IMG/VR virus record: IMGVR_UViG_3300000385_000001
Span: 1-36,187 of that record
From: a virus
DNA length: 36,187 nucleotides
Reading direction: 5' to 3' (one strand)
Shown: positions 24,939-31,109 of the stretch, piece by piece
Numbering within the stretch: position 1 is the first letter of the stretch
Layout: each line of letters begins with the position of its first letter
The notes under the pieces: generated by a model
What the model was told of the DNA's origin: nothing
Databases searched by the model: none
The model's input: only the letters and a program-made list of their open reading frames with translations
Program-made: the position numbers and the translations under genes

Positions 24939-25119
24939 AATATTGTTTTCTCTCTGACTCTAATCTGTTTATCTTTATTGTCTCTACTGCCTTTATTAAA
25001 AGGTGTGCGTTGCTCTCGCTGCTCTTTACAAGCTCAACATAGACACGCTCACCATTGCTCATTACAACCTCAAGAGCTTTCTTTTTATTTAATGCTGTTA
25101 CGAGCACTTTTTCATCCAT
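24922..25119 (-). CDS. CsrA-like small RNA-binding protein (tentative)
   Basis: A 65-aa basic protein. From residue ~5 its order of strands matches the CsrA/RsmA fold: VLVTALNKKKALEVVM, ERVYVELVKSS, then LLIKAVETIKINRLESER. The last strand keeps the signature spacing A-x3-I-x-I-x-R-x-E, with the conserved arginine that contacts GGA-containing RNA hairpins. The first strand lacks the usual LTR(K/R), so RNA-binding ability is doubtful. CsrA proteins block or expose ribosome binding sites. Lying in the late operon two genes after the sigma factor, it could act on host or phage mRNA. Alternative: an unrelated small beta protein. The gene itself is supported by overlaps on both sides (8 and 17 bp). 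Confidence 0.45.
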   Translation of the reverse strand: MDEKVLVTALNKKKALEVVMSNGERVYVELVKSSESNAHLLIKAVETIKINRLESERKQYYENKR

Positions 25120-25504
25120 CTACTTCTTCCATCGCTTCCTTAAGCATCTCAAGCAGCTGATCATCAGGCATTTGCTTTAAACTCACAGATGTTGCTTGTG
25201 TTGGTTTACCTATTGTTCGATCTATAAAGCTATCAATTACATATTGTTTCTTTTTCTTAAGAGCATCTGCCATGATCTCATGCAAATATGTTCTATCTTT
25301 GGCTTTTAAAACCTTGTCAGCATCTGCCTTGGTGTAAGTAAGCAAGTGAGTTACTCTGGCAATCTCTGTTTTCAGAGCTGCCCTAATACACTTCACCTCT
25401 GGATCAAGCTTATTTCTAGGCACATTGCCTTTCTGAAACTTGCCAGACTTATCCCTATCGCCCTTTTGAGCGGGCTTCTCCGACTTTTTTTGCTTATGCG
25501 TCAA
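25112..25504 (-). CDS. Putative terminase small subunit
   Basis: A 130-aa basic protein. N-terminal GDRDKSGKFQKGNVPRNK matches the DUF5681-type start found on many phage proteins that precede terminase genes. The middle (KCIRAALKTEIARVTHLL) and KKKKQYVIDSFIDRTIGKP form helices that could bind DNA, and the acidic C-terminus (QLLEMLKEAMEEVDG) could contact TerL. It overlaps the sigma gene by 4 bp. TerL lies five genes downstream rather than next to it. The call rests on composition and position; it could equally be another DNA-binding late protein. Confidence 0.5.
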   Translation of the reverse strand: MTHKQKKSEKPAQKGDRDKSGKFQKGNVPRNKLDPEVKCIRAALKTEIARVTHLLTYTKADADKVLKAKDRTYLHEIMADALKKKKQYVIDSFIDRTIGKPTQATSVSLKQMPDDQLLEMLKEAMEEVDG

Positions 25505-26175
25505 ATTAACTCCATTTGTGGTGTGTAAACGTTCTTTTCTAAATTAACTTGTGTTTTAAATATATTTACTGGCTCTAAGTCCCAACCCTCTCCATTGTCC
25601 TCTGCTTTCATATCGAAATGCTCGGATAAACCAAAGGCATATATAATCTGATTTACCCATTTGTTATCTATTTCAAATGGATCATCAATAAGTTCACAAA
25701 ACTCTTTAAATTTTTGATTAATTCTTTCACGTGAGAAATTTGAATCTCTTGAGATATCTGAAAGCGTATGACCGAGAATAAAGCGAGCTACTAACAAAAC
25801 TCTGTCATCCTTGCTTGCAAGTCTAGCGACTAGATCCCACTTAATATCTAACTTTAGATCATCAAAAGAATTGTAAAACAAGCCAATATTTAACAGATCA
25901 AAGCTATCAACTTCACATGTTTGCTCGTTAATTTCCTGATGATATCTTTGGTTTTTTGGGCTTTTTAAGAAGTCTAAAACAGTACCATTACAATGATTCT
26001 GGATGAAACTCTTCCAAGGCTCGTCAAAGTTAATTTTTTCAAAATGCCTTAAGATTCGTTCAAATCCAGTTTGCTTAATGTCTTCTTTAACTTCTTTAGG
26101 TAAATGAGCAGCATATTTATTTATTGAATAATCAAGATACTCACTGGCCTTAGCTATTACTGATTCCTTGTCCAT
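25501..26175 (-). CDS. Phage sigma-70-family sigma factor, candidate late-gene activator
   Basis: A 224-aa protein with sigma region 2-like helices near residues 20-75 (LPKEVKEDIKQTGFERIL, then SFIQNHCNGTVLDFLKSP, compare the DxLR end of region 2) and a region 4 helix-turn-helix near 127-160 (GHTLSDISRDSNFSRERINQ), the best match. A ~40-residue linker separates them. The C-terminal ~60 residues are acidic and match nothing I know. It would direct host RNA polymerase to phage promoters. As the first gene of a 25-kb late operon in a phage without its own polymerase, it is the natural late switch. Its Shine-Dalgarno (GAGAGGG) lies in one arm of an inverted repeat. Family fairly sure; targets inferred. 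Confidence 0.7.
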   Translation of the reverse strand: MDKESVIAKASEYLDYSINKYAAHLPKEVKEDIKQTGFERILRHFEKINFDEPWKSFIQNHCNGTVLDFLKSPKNQRYHQEINEQTCEVDSFDLLNIGLFYNSFDDLKLDIKWDLVARLASKDDRVLLVARFILGHTLSDISRDSNFSRERINQKFKEFCELIDDPFEIDNKWVNQIIYAFGLSEHFDMKAEDNGEGWDLEPVNIFKTQVNLEKNVYTPQMELI

Positions 26176-26177
26176 GT

Positions 26178-26247
26178 CCCTCTCACTGTGTTGACTGTCT
26201 TATTCTCGATTGTGTGTAATAAAACGGTATGAAAAACAGTGTGAGGG
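26178..26247 (-). promoter_or_regulatory. Late-operon leader with an inverted repeat covering the sigma Shine-Dalgarno
   Basis: CCCTCTCACTG at 26178-26188 and CAGTGTGAGGG at 26237-26247 form an 11-bp inverted repeat with one mismatch, 48 bp apart. The first copy includes the GAGAGGG Shine-Dalgarno of the sigma gene (ATG 26175). If the transcript includes both arms, they could pair and hide the ribosome binding site; if transcription starts between them, the pair may be a protein-binding operator. A weak TTTACA near 26253-26248 on the minus strand is a possible -35 box, with no convincing -10. The late promoter probably lies between 26176 and 26262. Confidence 0.5.
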
Positions 26248-26261
26248 TGTAAAGGCCTAAT

Positions 26262-26846
26262 TTAGTAGCAGTTAGTAAAGACTGAATTGCCCACTTGATT
26301 TGAATGGCAATTTATATTGGTATTGGTGTTGTAGTTATTGTTATTGTTATTATTAAATCCTTCTTTAATAGAATTCATAAATTCAGCATTTCTTTGCTTT
26401 TCAGATATTTCTAAATCTTTAAGTTCTTTTTTAATTTTAAAATCGATGTTGTCATTGTTACTTAATCTATAAAAAGTTTCTATATTATAAAGAGTTGAAA
26501 ATATATCCTTGTTTAATTCTGTATATTTCATAGGGTAAGAATTTTGCATTTTCAAAACTAGCTCTGTAATGGGGTATTTATAACTTAGATCCAATCTATT
26601 TTTAAACATGAAAATTAATTGTTTCCTACATTCCATATCAATCTTATTAAAGTCTTTTTCATTGCATTTAACATGAATAAATTTTGCAATAGATTCAGAA
26701 TCTTTAAAAAACTCATCAAAAACATAGTTTTTCTTAACTTTATGTTTTAAATACTTTTTTTTAACTTTTTCTATATTTTTTTTTGAATTAATGCTTGAGC
26801 AAGATATTAAGAAAATCATAATAAAACTTAAGAAAACCTTAATCAT
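26262..26846 (-). CDS. Lipoprotein, probable lysogenic-conversion (moron) gene
   Basis: A 194-aa protein with signal MIKVFLSFIMIFLISC and lipobox at Cys16, so it should be lipidated and held in the envelope. The mature part is lysine-rich and helical with two cysteines near the middle, then an Asn run and the C-terminal motif NINCHSNQVGNSVFTNCY, with two Cys likely forming a disulfide; similar TNC-type tails occur on bacterial envelope lipoproteins. It has its own Shine-Dalgarno (AAGGAG) and a ~195-bp upstream gap with possible AT-rich promoter. It lies between repressor and late operon and is more AT-rich than its neighbours. An envelope role during lysogeny, such as superinfection exclusion, is inferred only. 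Confidence 0.75.
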   Translation of the reverse strand: MIKVFLSFIMIFLISCSSINSKKNIEKVKKKYLKHKVKKNYVFDEFFKDSESIAKFIHVKCNEKDFNKIDMECRKQLIFMFKNRLDLSYKYPITELVLKMQNSYPMKYTELNKDIFSTLYNIETFYRLSNNDNIDFKIKKELKDLEISEKQRNAEFMNSIKEGFNNNNNNNYNTNTNINCHSNQVGNSVFTNCY

Positions 26847-26956
26847 TTCAACTCCTTAGTAATTATTTCCTGTTATGCTATTCGGTATATTTAAATTAAA
26901 ATTAAATTATCGTGAGTTGTATTAGCAGAAGGTTGTATTTAATAATCAAGAAATTC

Positions 26957-26987
26957 CTAACTTCCCGAGAATTCAAGAGGGAGTTAG
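26957..26987 (-). terminator. Imperfect hairpin after the repressor gene
   Basis: CTAACTTCCC (26957-26966) and GGGAGTTAG (26979-26987) pair with one bulge around a GAATTC-containing loop. It is about 55 bp past the repressor stop codon and before the lipoprotein. Only a weak U-rich tail follows on the minus strand, so it is a weak terminator or mRNA-stability element at best. Confidence 0.35.
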
Positions 26988-27041
26988 TTATTGAAAACGA
27001 TAGAATTGTTGTAGAAGTTAAATTAATTAAGAAGACAAACC

Positions 27042-27416
27042 TTAAGCTTGTGAACTGCTTTGCTGTATTTGCTCATTTACAGCTTTTATCGATGCCTCAG
27101 TCATATCTTTAATGATATCTAACTCCTCATCTGGCAGCGTTGAAAGCTTTTTAATAAAGTCGCTATTGTGAGCAAGGAATTGGAAAATTTCGGGTAAATT
27201 TGGGGTAAAATTAGTTGTAACTTCTTCGCCTATAAGTTCGGACACCCTTAAACCTAAAGCCCCACATACAGTCATAACATTATCAAAACTAGGTACTAAC
27301 TGCCCTTTCTCCCACCTTAAGACCGTTGAGGAAGCTACCCCAACATCTGCAGCAAGAGACTCCCTAGAAAGTCCCTTTTCTTTTCTAAATTTTTGAATTC
27401 TACTGCCAATCTGCAT
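27042..27416 (-). CDS. XRE-family prophage repressor (CI-like)
   Basis: A 124-aa protein with a helix-turn-helix at residues ~3-60: RIQKFRKEKGLSRESLAADV, then SSTVLRWEKGQLVPSF and ALGLRVSELI, a standard XRE fold. The remaining ~60 residues are helical (LPDEELDIIKDMTEASIKAV) and probably dimerise. There is no LexA/S24 peptidase domain, so SOS self-cleavage is not expected. It is divergent from the early operon, with AGAGG 9 bp before ATG 27416. Two palindromes in the intergenic region are its likely operators. The -10 (TATACT) is good but the -35 is poor, so autoactivation is possible. Confidence 0.9.
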   Translation of the reverse strand: MQIGSRIQKFRKEKGLSRESLAADVGVASSTVLRWEKGQLVPSFDNVMTVCGALGLRVSELIGEEVTTNFTPNLPEIFQFLAHNSDFIKKLSTLPDEELDIIKDMTEASIKAVNEQIQQSSSQA

Positions 27417-27436
27417 TTTTTACATACCTCTAATAC

Positions 27437-27465
27437 AGTATAAATCATTAATAATATTACAAAAG
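27437..27465 (-). promoter_or_regulatory. Probable repressor promoter
   Basis: On the minus strand TATACT (27442-27437) is a good -10, giving a short leader with AGAGG before ATG 27416. The -35 at about 27465-27460 (CTTTTG) is poor and touches the operator at 27465-27478. This is the layout of a promoter activated by its own bound repressor, as with lambda PRM. A second -10, TATTAT, with TTGAGC as -35 is also possible. Confidence 0.45.
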
Positions 27466-27478
27466 AGCGTATTCGCTC
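27465..27478. promoter_or_regulatory. Operator-like palindrome GAGCGTATTCGCTC
   Basis: A 14-bp palindrome with core GCGTATTCGC, repeated in reverse complement at 27499-27508. It adjoins the repressor -35 region. It is the likely binding site of the XRE repressor or the Cro-like protein. Confidence 0.65.
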
Positions 27479-27487
27479 AAAAAACTA

Positions 27488-27516
27488 TTGATTTAAATGC
27501 GAATACGCACTAATCT
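27488..27516 (+). promoter_or_regulatory. Probable early promoter
   Basis: TTGATT (27488-27493), a 17-bp spacer and TAATCT (27511-27516) make a fair sigma-70 promoter. The second operator lies in the spacer, so a bound repressor would block it. The start site would be at about 27522-27523, at the ATG of the first early gene, and no Shine-Dalgarno exists there. Confidence 0.6.
27499..27508. promoter_or_regulatory. Operator-like palindrome GCGAATACGC
   Basis: This 10-bp element is the exact reverse complement of 27467-27476. The two centres are 32 bp apart, about three helical turns, and this copy lies between the -35 and -10 of the early promoter. Confidence 0.65.
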
Positions 27517-27522
27517 CTATGT

Positions 27523-27768
27523 ATGAAAAACACACACAAAAACTCACAGTTATTAAAAAAACGTATTAACGATATGAGGGTTAATAACCCTGATGTTGAA
27601 AGAGATTTAATAGACGCAGTTAGGATTAAATTCAGCACTCTGCAAAGTATTCTTTACAGAGAAAATTATATCCCTAACGCACAGATCAGATTACTGCTGG
27701 CACAGTTCACTGGTCTTGATGAAAATGAGCTATTTCCTGTTAGCAAAGGTAACGAGGAAGCAGCCTAG
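27523..27768 (+). CDS. Cro-like first early gene product
   Basis: An 81-aa protein, the first gene rightward from the switch. Residues ~27-70 (LIDAVRIKFSTLQSILYREN, then YIPNAQIRLLLAQFTGL) look like a helix-turn-helix of the Cro/XRE type, though weaker than the repressor. No Shine-Dalgarno precedes the ATG, and the mapped promoter would begin transcription at the ATG, so the mRNA may be leaderless. It is likely to compete for the same operators and favour lytic growth. The regulator call is from location and a moderate fold match. Confidence 0.65.
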   Translation: MKNTHKNSQLLKKRINDMRVNNPDVERDLIDAVRIKFSTLQSILYRENYIPNAQIRLLLAQFTGLDENELFPVSKGNEEAA

Positions 27769-27815
27769 GAAACACTAGCACGGAAGCTAATCAGTAACAT
27801 TAGACACACACTAAA

Positions 27816-27840
27816 CATGTATTTTTTACATGGTTTTATA
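27816..27840 (+). terminator. Short hairpin between Cro-like and next gene (possible attenuator)
   Basis: CATGTA (27816-27821) pairs with TACATG (27827-27832) around five T, followed by GTTTT. The stem is AT-rich and short, so termination would be weak. Its place after the first early gene fits a tR1-like attenuator, but this is uncertain. Confidence 0.3.
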
Positions 27841-27863
27841 ACTACGTCTTATCGGGAGGCATA

Positions 27864-28130
27864 ATGATTACAATCAATGACGAATTCGAATTCAATTTTG
27901 AACACTCCAAAAATTCTAAAGAAGTAACCTATTTTGTAAAAATGGAAGTTTCAATAAATAGAAGCGGATCTGCATCTGCAAGCTATGAAGTATTTAAAGA
28001 ATCAAATTACAGAACAGATATCACAAACGTAATTAAAGAAATTGACTTCTCTTTAGATAATGAAATTGCTCATAAAGTTAACAGTAGAGCCATGGTTATT
28101 GCGTCTGACTATAAGCAAGAGGCGGTGTAA
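27864..28130 (+). CDS. Small unknown early protein upstream of RecT
   Basis: An 88-aa acidic protein with good Shine-Dalgarno (GGGAGG, ending 5 bp before ATG 27864). It looks like a beta-rich N-terminus (EFEFNFEHSKNSKEVTYFV, then VSINRSGSASASYEVF) with a helical end. It stops 2 bp before the RecT start, so it is co-translated. Genes here in other phages often encode small recombination accessories or nuclease inhibitors, but the sequence shows no named motif. Confidence 0.65.
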   Translation: MITINDEFEFNFEHSKNSKEVTYFVKMEVSINRSGSASASYEVFKESNYRTDITNVIKEIDFSLDNEIAHKVNSRAMVIASDYKQEAV

Positions 28131-28132
28131 TC

Positions 28133-29059
28133 ATGAGTAATTTACAAGTATTAGAAAGAGAAATTAATAGCATCGCACCTGATTTTAATGAAATTGCAAA
28201 ACTTCATGGTGCAGTGAACTTTCAAAAAGAAGCAAGCTTTGCAATCCAAGCTTTAAAGCAAAACGATTATTTAATGAAAGTTGCTTACGGTAATCCTGAA
28301 TCATTACAGTTTGCAGTCATGAACATAGCTTCAATAGGCTTGAGCCTTAATCCCGCATCTAAGCACGCCTACCTTGTCCCTAGAGGCAGGGGGGTGTGTT
28401 TAGATATTTCATACATGGGACTCATCCAACTTGCTTGTGCAAGTGGTGGTATCAAGTGGGTGCAAGCTGAACTAGTTTGTGAAAAAGATACCTTTAAAAC
28501 TAATGGAGTTGGTCAAAAGCCTGATCATTCATTCTCCCCTTTTGATGATCGTGGGGAGTATATAGGTGCATACGTTGTTGCCAAAACTGAGGATGATGAG
28601 TTCTTAACAACAATAATGAGCATTGAAGAGGTATATGCAATTCGTGACCGTACAGAGGCATGGAAAGCATTTACTAGCGGTAAAGTTAAGTCGTGCCCAT
28701 GGTCTACAGATGAGGGTGAAATGATCAAGAAGACTGTTATTAAGCGTGCCTTTAAAACATGGCCAAAGAACGACAAACGTATGAGCGATGCAGTTAAAAT
28801 CCTTGATGATGATAATGGTGAAGGAATTGATTTCAATAAAGAAAAAGAAATACCAAAGCTTTCAGACTCTCAAAAAGAAGAAATTGAAAACAGTTTAAAA
28901 ACTCTTGATAGAAATGAAAAACAATTTTTAGGTTATTTCTCTAATGTGATCAAAAAGAATGTTGAAAGTGTTGGTGACTTGAACATGAATGAAGCTGAAC
29001 AGGCTCTAATTCAGTTAAGAACAATGGTGAGTAATCAAGAATTAAAAAAGGAAGCATAA
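28133..29059 (+). CDS. recT: RecT-family single-strand annealing protein
   Basis: A 308-aa RecT/Red-beta-type protein that coats single-stranded DNA and pairs complementary strands. The core, residues ~25-215, has clear RecT motifs: FAVMNIASIGLSLNPASKHAYLVP, ISYMGLIQLACASGGI, then FDDRGEYIGAYVV, AIRDRTEAWKAF and KKTVIKRAFKTWP (split here for reading). The C-terminal ~80 residues are helical and lysine/glutamate rich. It lies upstream of an exonuclease with an HNH gene between them. The RecT/exonuclease pair would repair breaks and help circularise or recombine replicating DNA. Confidence 0.93.
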   Translation: MSNLQVLEREINSIAPDFNEIAKLHGAVNFQKEASFAIQALKQNDYLMKVAYGNPESLQFAVMNIASIGLSLNPASKHAYLVPRGRGVCLDISYMGLIQLACASGGIKWVQAELVCEKDTFKTNGVGQKPDHSFSPFDDRGEYIGAYVVAKTEDDEFLTTIMSIEEVYAIRDRTEAWKAFTSGKVKSCPWSTDEGEMIKKTVIKRAFKTWPKNDKRMSDAVKILDDDNGEGIDFNKEKEIPKLSDSQKEEIENSLKTLDRNEKQFLGYFSNVIKKNVESVGDLNMNEAEQALIQLRTMVSNQELKKEA

Positions 29060-29538
29060 TGGCCAAGGGTAAAAATTGTGGTGAGAAAAATCCATCTTAC
29101 AAACATGGACACTCTACAAGAAACAACACATCCCATGAATATTGGATTTGGTCTGCAATGATCCAAAGATGCACTAATAAGAACAATAAGGGTTATCACA
29201 ATTACGGCGGCAGGGGCATTAAGGTTTGTGATGAATGGTTAAACAGTTTTGAGCAGTTCATAAGTGATATGGGATTAAGACCAAGTCGTAAACACTCCAT
29301 AGAGAGAGTTAATAATAACAAGGGCTACAACCCAGAAAATTGCATATGGGCAACTAAAGATATTCAACAAAGAAACAGAAGGATTAGGAAAGACGAAATA
29401 GTATTCAATGGAGAGACGGCAACACAAGCATCCTTAAGGTTGTCCAAAAATACATACAGGAGACTAGTTCAAAAAAGAATAAAAGAGCTTGGTTGGGATA
29501 TAGAAAAAGCTTTCACAACACCAAAAAGGAATTACTAA
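29059..29538 (+). CDS. HNH-type homing endonuclease-like protein
   Basis: A 159-aa protein with the very recognisable series WIWSAMIQRCTNKNNKGYHN, YGGRGIKVCDEW, FEQFISDMG, SIERVNNNKGYNPENCIWAT and QQRNRR, known from phage free-standing HNH/AP2-related proteins. Cys and His residues could bind zinc and metal for DNA nicking. The C-terminal ~40 residues (NTYRRLVQKRIKELGWD) look like a DNA-binding arm. It lies between recT and the exonuclease gene with 1-bp overlaps on both sides (ATAATGG, TAATG), as an insertion would. Frames on both sides are intact, so it is tolerated. Cutting activity is inferred. Confidence 0.8.
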   Translation: MAKGKNCGEKNPSYKHGHSTRNNTSHEYWIWSAMIQRCTNKNNKGYHNYGGRGIKVCDEWLNSFEQFISDMGLRPSRKHSIERVNNNKGYNPENCIWATKDIQQRNRRIRKDEIVFNGETATQASLRLSKNTYRRLVQKRIKELGWDIEKAFTTPKRNY

Positions 29539-30236
29539 TGAAAACACTAGAGCAAGTTCAAAAAGAATTAAAAGAAATGGAAAAATTATTTGGATTTGAC
29601 CCAAATAAAATTGAACAGGGCAGTGATGAATGGTTGCACATGAAGCTAGGAGTAATTTCGGCATCAAATGTCTCGAAAGTTCTAGCCAAAAAGGGATCTG
29701 CAACGAGGAATGGTTATATGGCTGAGTTAATAGCACAAATCGCAACGAGAGAAATGCCAGAAATAAACGCAAAGGCTTTAGATTGGGGAAAGGAAAATGA
29801 ACTTGCAGCAAGATCAATTTATGAATTTGAGATGGCGACTAACTTTAAACAAGTTCCAATTATATTTAAAGACAAGAGCATGAGGTGTGCAGCAAGTCCA
29901 GATGGCTACGGGGAAAGACCTCTGGAGTTAAAATGTCCTTTCAGCTCTAGGGTTTTTATAGAATTTGTATGTTCAGAAAAAATAAAAAAAGAATACATAG
30001 ACCAGTGTCAATATTCAATGTGGGTTACTAATGCAGATTTCTGGGACTTTGCTAATTACGATCCAAGGATGACAAAAAAGCAATTTCACTGCGTGACTAT
30101 AGAGAGAGATGAGAAAAAAATGAAAGAATTTGACGAAAAAATACCAGAATTTATAAGCGAAATGGATGAAATGCTCTCTAAGTTAGGTATTGAGTTTGGT
30201 TATCAATGGCACACACAGAAAGATAAGGCAGCTTAG
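29538..30236 (+). CDS. YqaJ-type viral recombinase exonuclease
   Basis: A 232-aa exonuclease of the YqaJ/lambda-exo superfamily, partner of RecT. MKTLEQ at 29538 is chosen over the upstream start because AAGGA lies 8 bp before and the TAATG junction couples it to the HNH gene. Nuclease motifs: SDEWLHMKLGVISASN (substrate-binding region, G..SAS), then DWGKENELAARSIYE (Glu), PDGYGERPLELKCP (Asp in the SPDG loop, then Glu and Lys of the ELK motif) and QCQYSMWVTNADFWDF (Gln/Tyr). It resects 5' ends from double-stranded DNA to make tails for RecT. Confidence 0.9.
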   Translation: MKTLEQVQKELKEMEKLFGFDPNKIEQGSDEWLHMKLGVISASNVSKVLAKKGSATRNGYMAELIAQIATREMPEINAKALDWGKENELAARSIYEFEMATNFKQVPIIFKDKSMRCAASPDGYGERPLELKCPFSSRVFIEFVCSEKIKKEYIDQCQYSMWVTNADFWDFANYDPRMTKKQFHCVTIERDEKKMKEFDEKIPEFISEMDEMLSKLGIEFGYQWHTQKDKAA

Positions 30237-30263
30237 AGTACACAAAAAAGAGGGATATTGGGA

Positions 30264-31109
30264 ATGAGTAAGAGGTTTGTAGATACAAATATGTATTCAA
30301 AGGCATGGTTTAGAAAATTAAAACCTAAACATAAATGCTTATGGGAATGGCTTAGATTGCATTGCGACCATGCAGGTGTTGTTGATTTAGATATTGACTT
30401 GGTATCTTTCCAGATTGGTGAAGAAATAAAAGAAAATGACCTCAATGAATTTGGAAAAAGATTAGAAAAAATATCAGAAAATAAATATTGGATCGTTGAT
30501 TTTGTTAAATTTCAGTATGGAGATTTAAAAGAAAATTACAATCCACATAAGCCAGTTATTAAATCACTAAAGAAACATGGTTTATTTTTAAGGGTTGAGC
30601 AAGGGTTGAGCAAGACTTCACCAAGTCTTATGGATAAGGATATATATAAAGATAAGGATAAAGATAAGGATAAAGATAAAGAAACTGAATACAAAAAAAA
30701 TGTTTTGGAATTTTCAAATGACCTTTTCGACAACGTGATCCAAGCTTGGAATAACCACCTTGCTGGCCATAAGGCTTTCAAACACATTCGTGGATTGAAG
30801 CCATCGTCGAGAGATAATTTTTTTGAAGTGGTTTCACACGCACCTGAGCTTAAAAAAATATCAACTTGGCAGGAATGTTTTGAGCTTGTGAAAAATATAC
30901 CCTTTTATAATGGCGAGAATGACCGAGGATTCGTTTGCACGCTGGATTGGTTGTTAGAGTCGGGTAAAATTGTCGACGTCTTAAACGGCAAATTTGATAG
31001 CAATAAGAACGTGTCTGAAATCACCGACGAAAACCTAGATCAGCAATACCAAATTTATTTACAAAAAAAGAAATCTGAAAGAATTGCAAGGGGTGTCGAA
31101 AATGCGTGA
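30264..31109 (+). CDS. Phage replication initiator (lambda O-like/replisome organiser)
   Basis: A 281-aa protein. ATG at 30264 is preferred to a TTG at 30258, because AGAGGGA lies 8 bp before it. Residues 1-~115 (TNMYSKAWFRKLKPKHKCLW, CDHAGVVDLDIDLVSFQ, KENYNPHKPV) match the N-terminal winged helix of phage replisome organisers. Residues ~116-140 are a charged linker encoded by tandem repeats (DKDKDKDKDK). The C-terminal part (PFYNGENDRGFVCTLDWLL) is like the region contacting helicase or loader. It would melt the origin and bring in host DnaB. The repeat array inside the gene is a likely origin, as in lambda O. It overlaps the next gene by 8 bp. Confidence 0.8.
   Translation: MSKRFVDTNMYSKAWFRKLKPKHKCLWEWLRLHCDHAGVVDLDIDLVSFQIGEEIKENDLNEFGKRLEKISENKYWIVDFVKFQYGDLKENYNPHKPVIKSLKKHGLFLRVEQGLSKTSPSLMDKDIYKDKDKDKDKDKETEYKKNVLEFSNDLFDNVIQAWNNHLAGHKAFKHIRGLKPSSRDNFFEVVSHAPELKKISTWQECFELVKNIPFYNGENDRGFVCTLDWLLESGKIVDVLNGKFDSNKNVSEITDENLDQQYQIYLQKKKSERIARGVENA
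30590..30682. other. ori: Probable replication origin inside the initiator gene
   Basis: Three structures follow one another. Two tandem copies of AAGGGTTGAGC (30590-30611) are followed by a perfect 7-bp inverted repeat AAGACTT-CACC-AAGTCTT (30612-30629). An array of purine-rich 12-mers GATAAGGATAAA follows (exact at 30651-30662 and 30663-30674, with variants at 30633 and 30675). One strand is purine-rich and the block is AT-rich, so it would melt easily. Lambdoid origins lie in the same place, the linker of O, and combine iterons with an easily melted AT-rich part. Confidence 0.6.

Noticed and set aside
26912-27112. 66-aa plus-strand frame after the lipoprotein gene
   Set aside because: GTG start without Shine-Dalgarno, overlaps the repressor gene antisense, and contains the hairpin at 26957-26987.
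30536-30787. 83-aa minus-strand frame rich in Ser-Leu
   Set aside because: Its composition is the complement of the GATAAG/GATAAA repeat array in the initiator gene.
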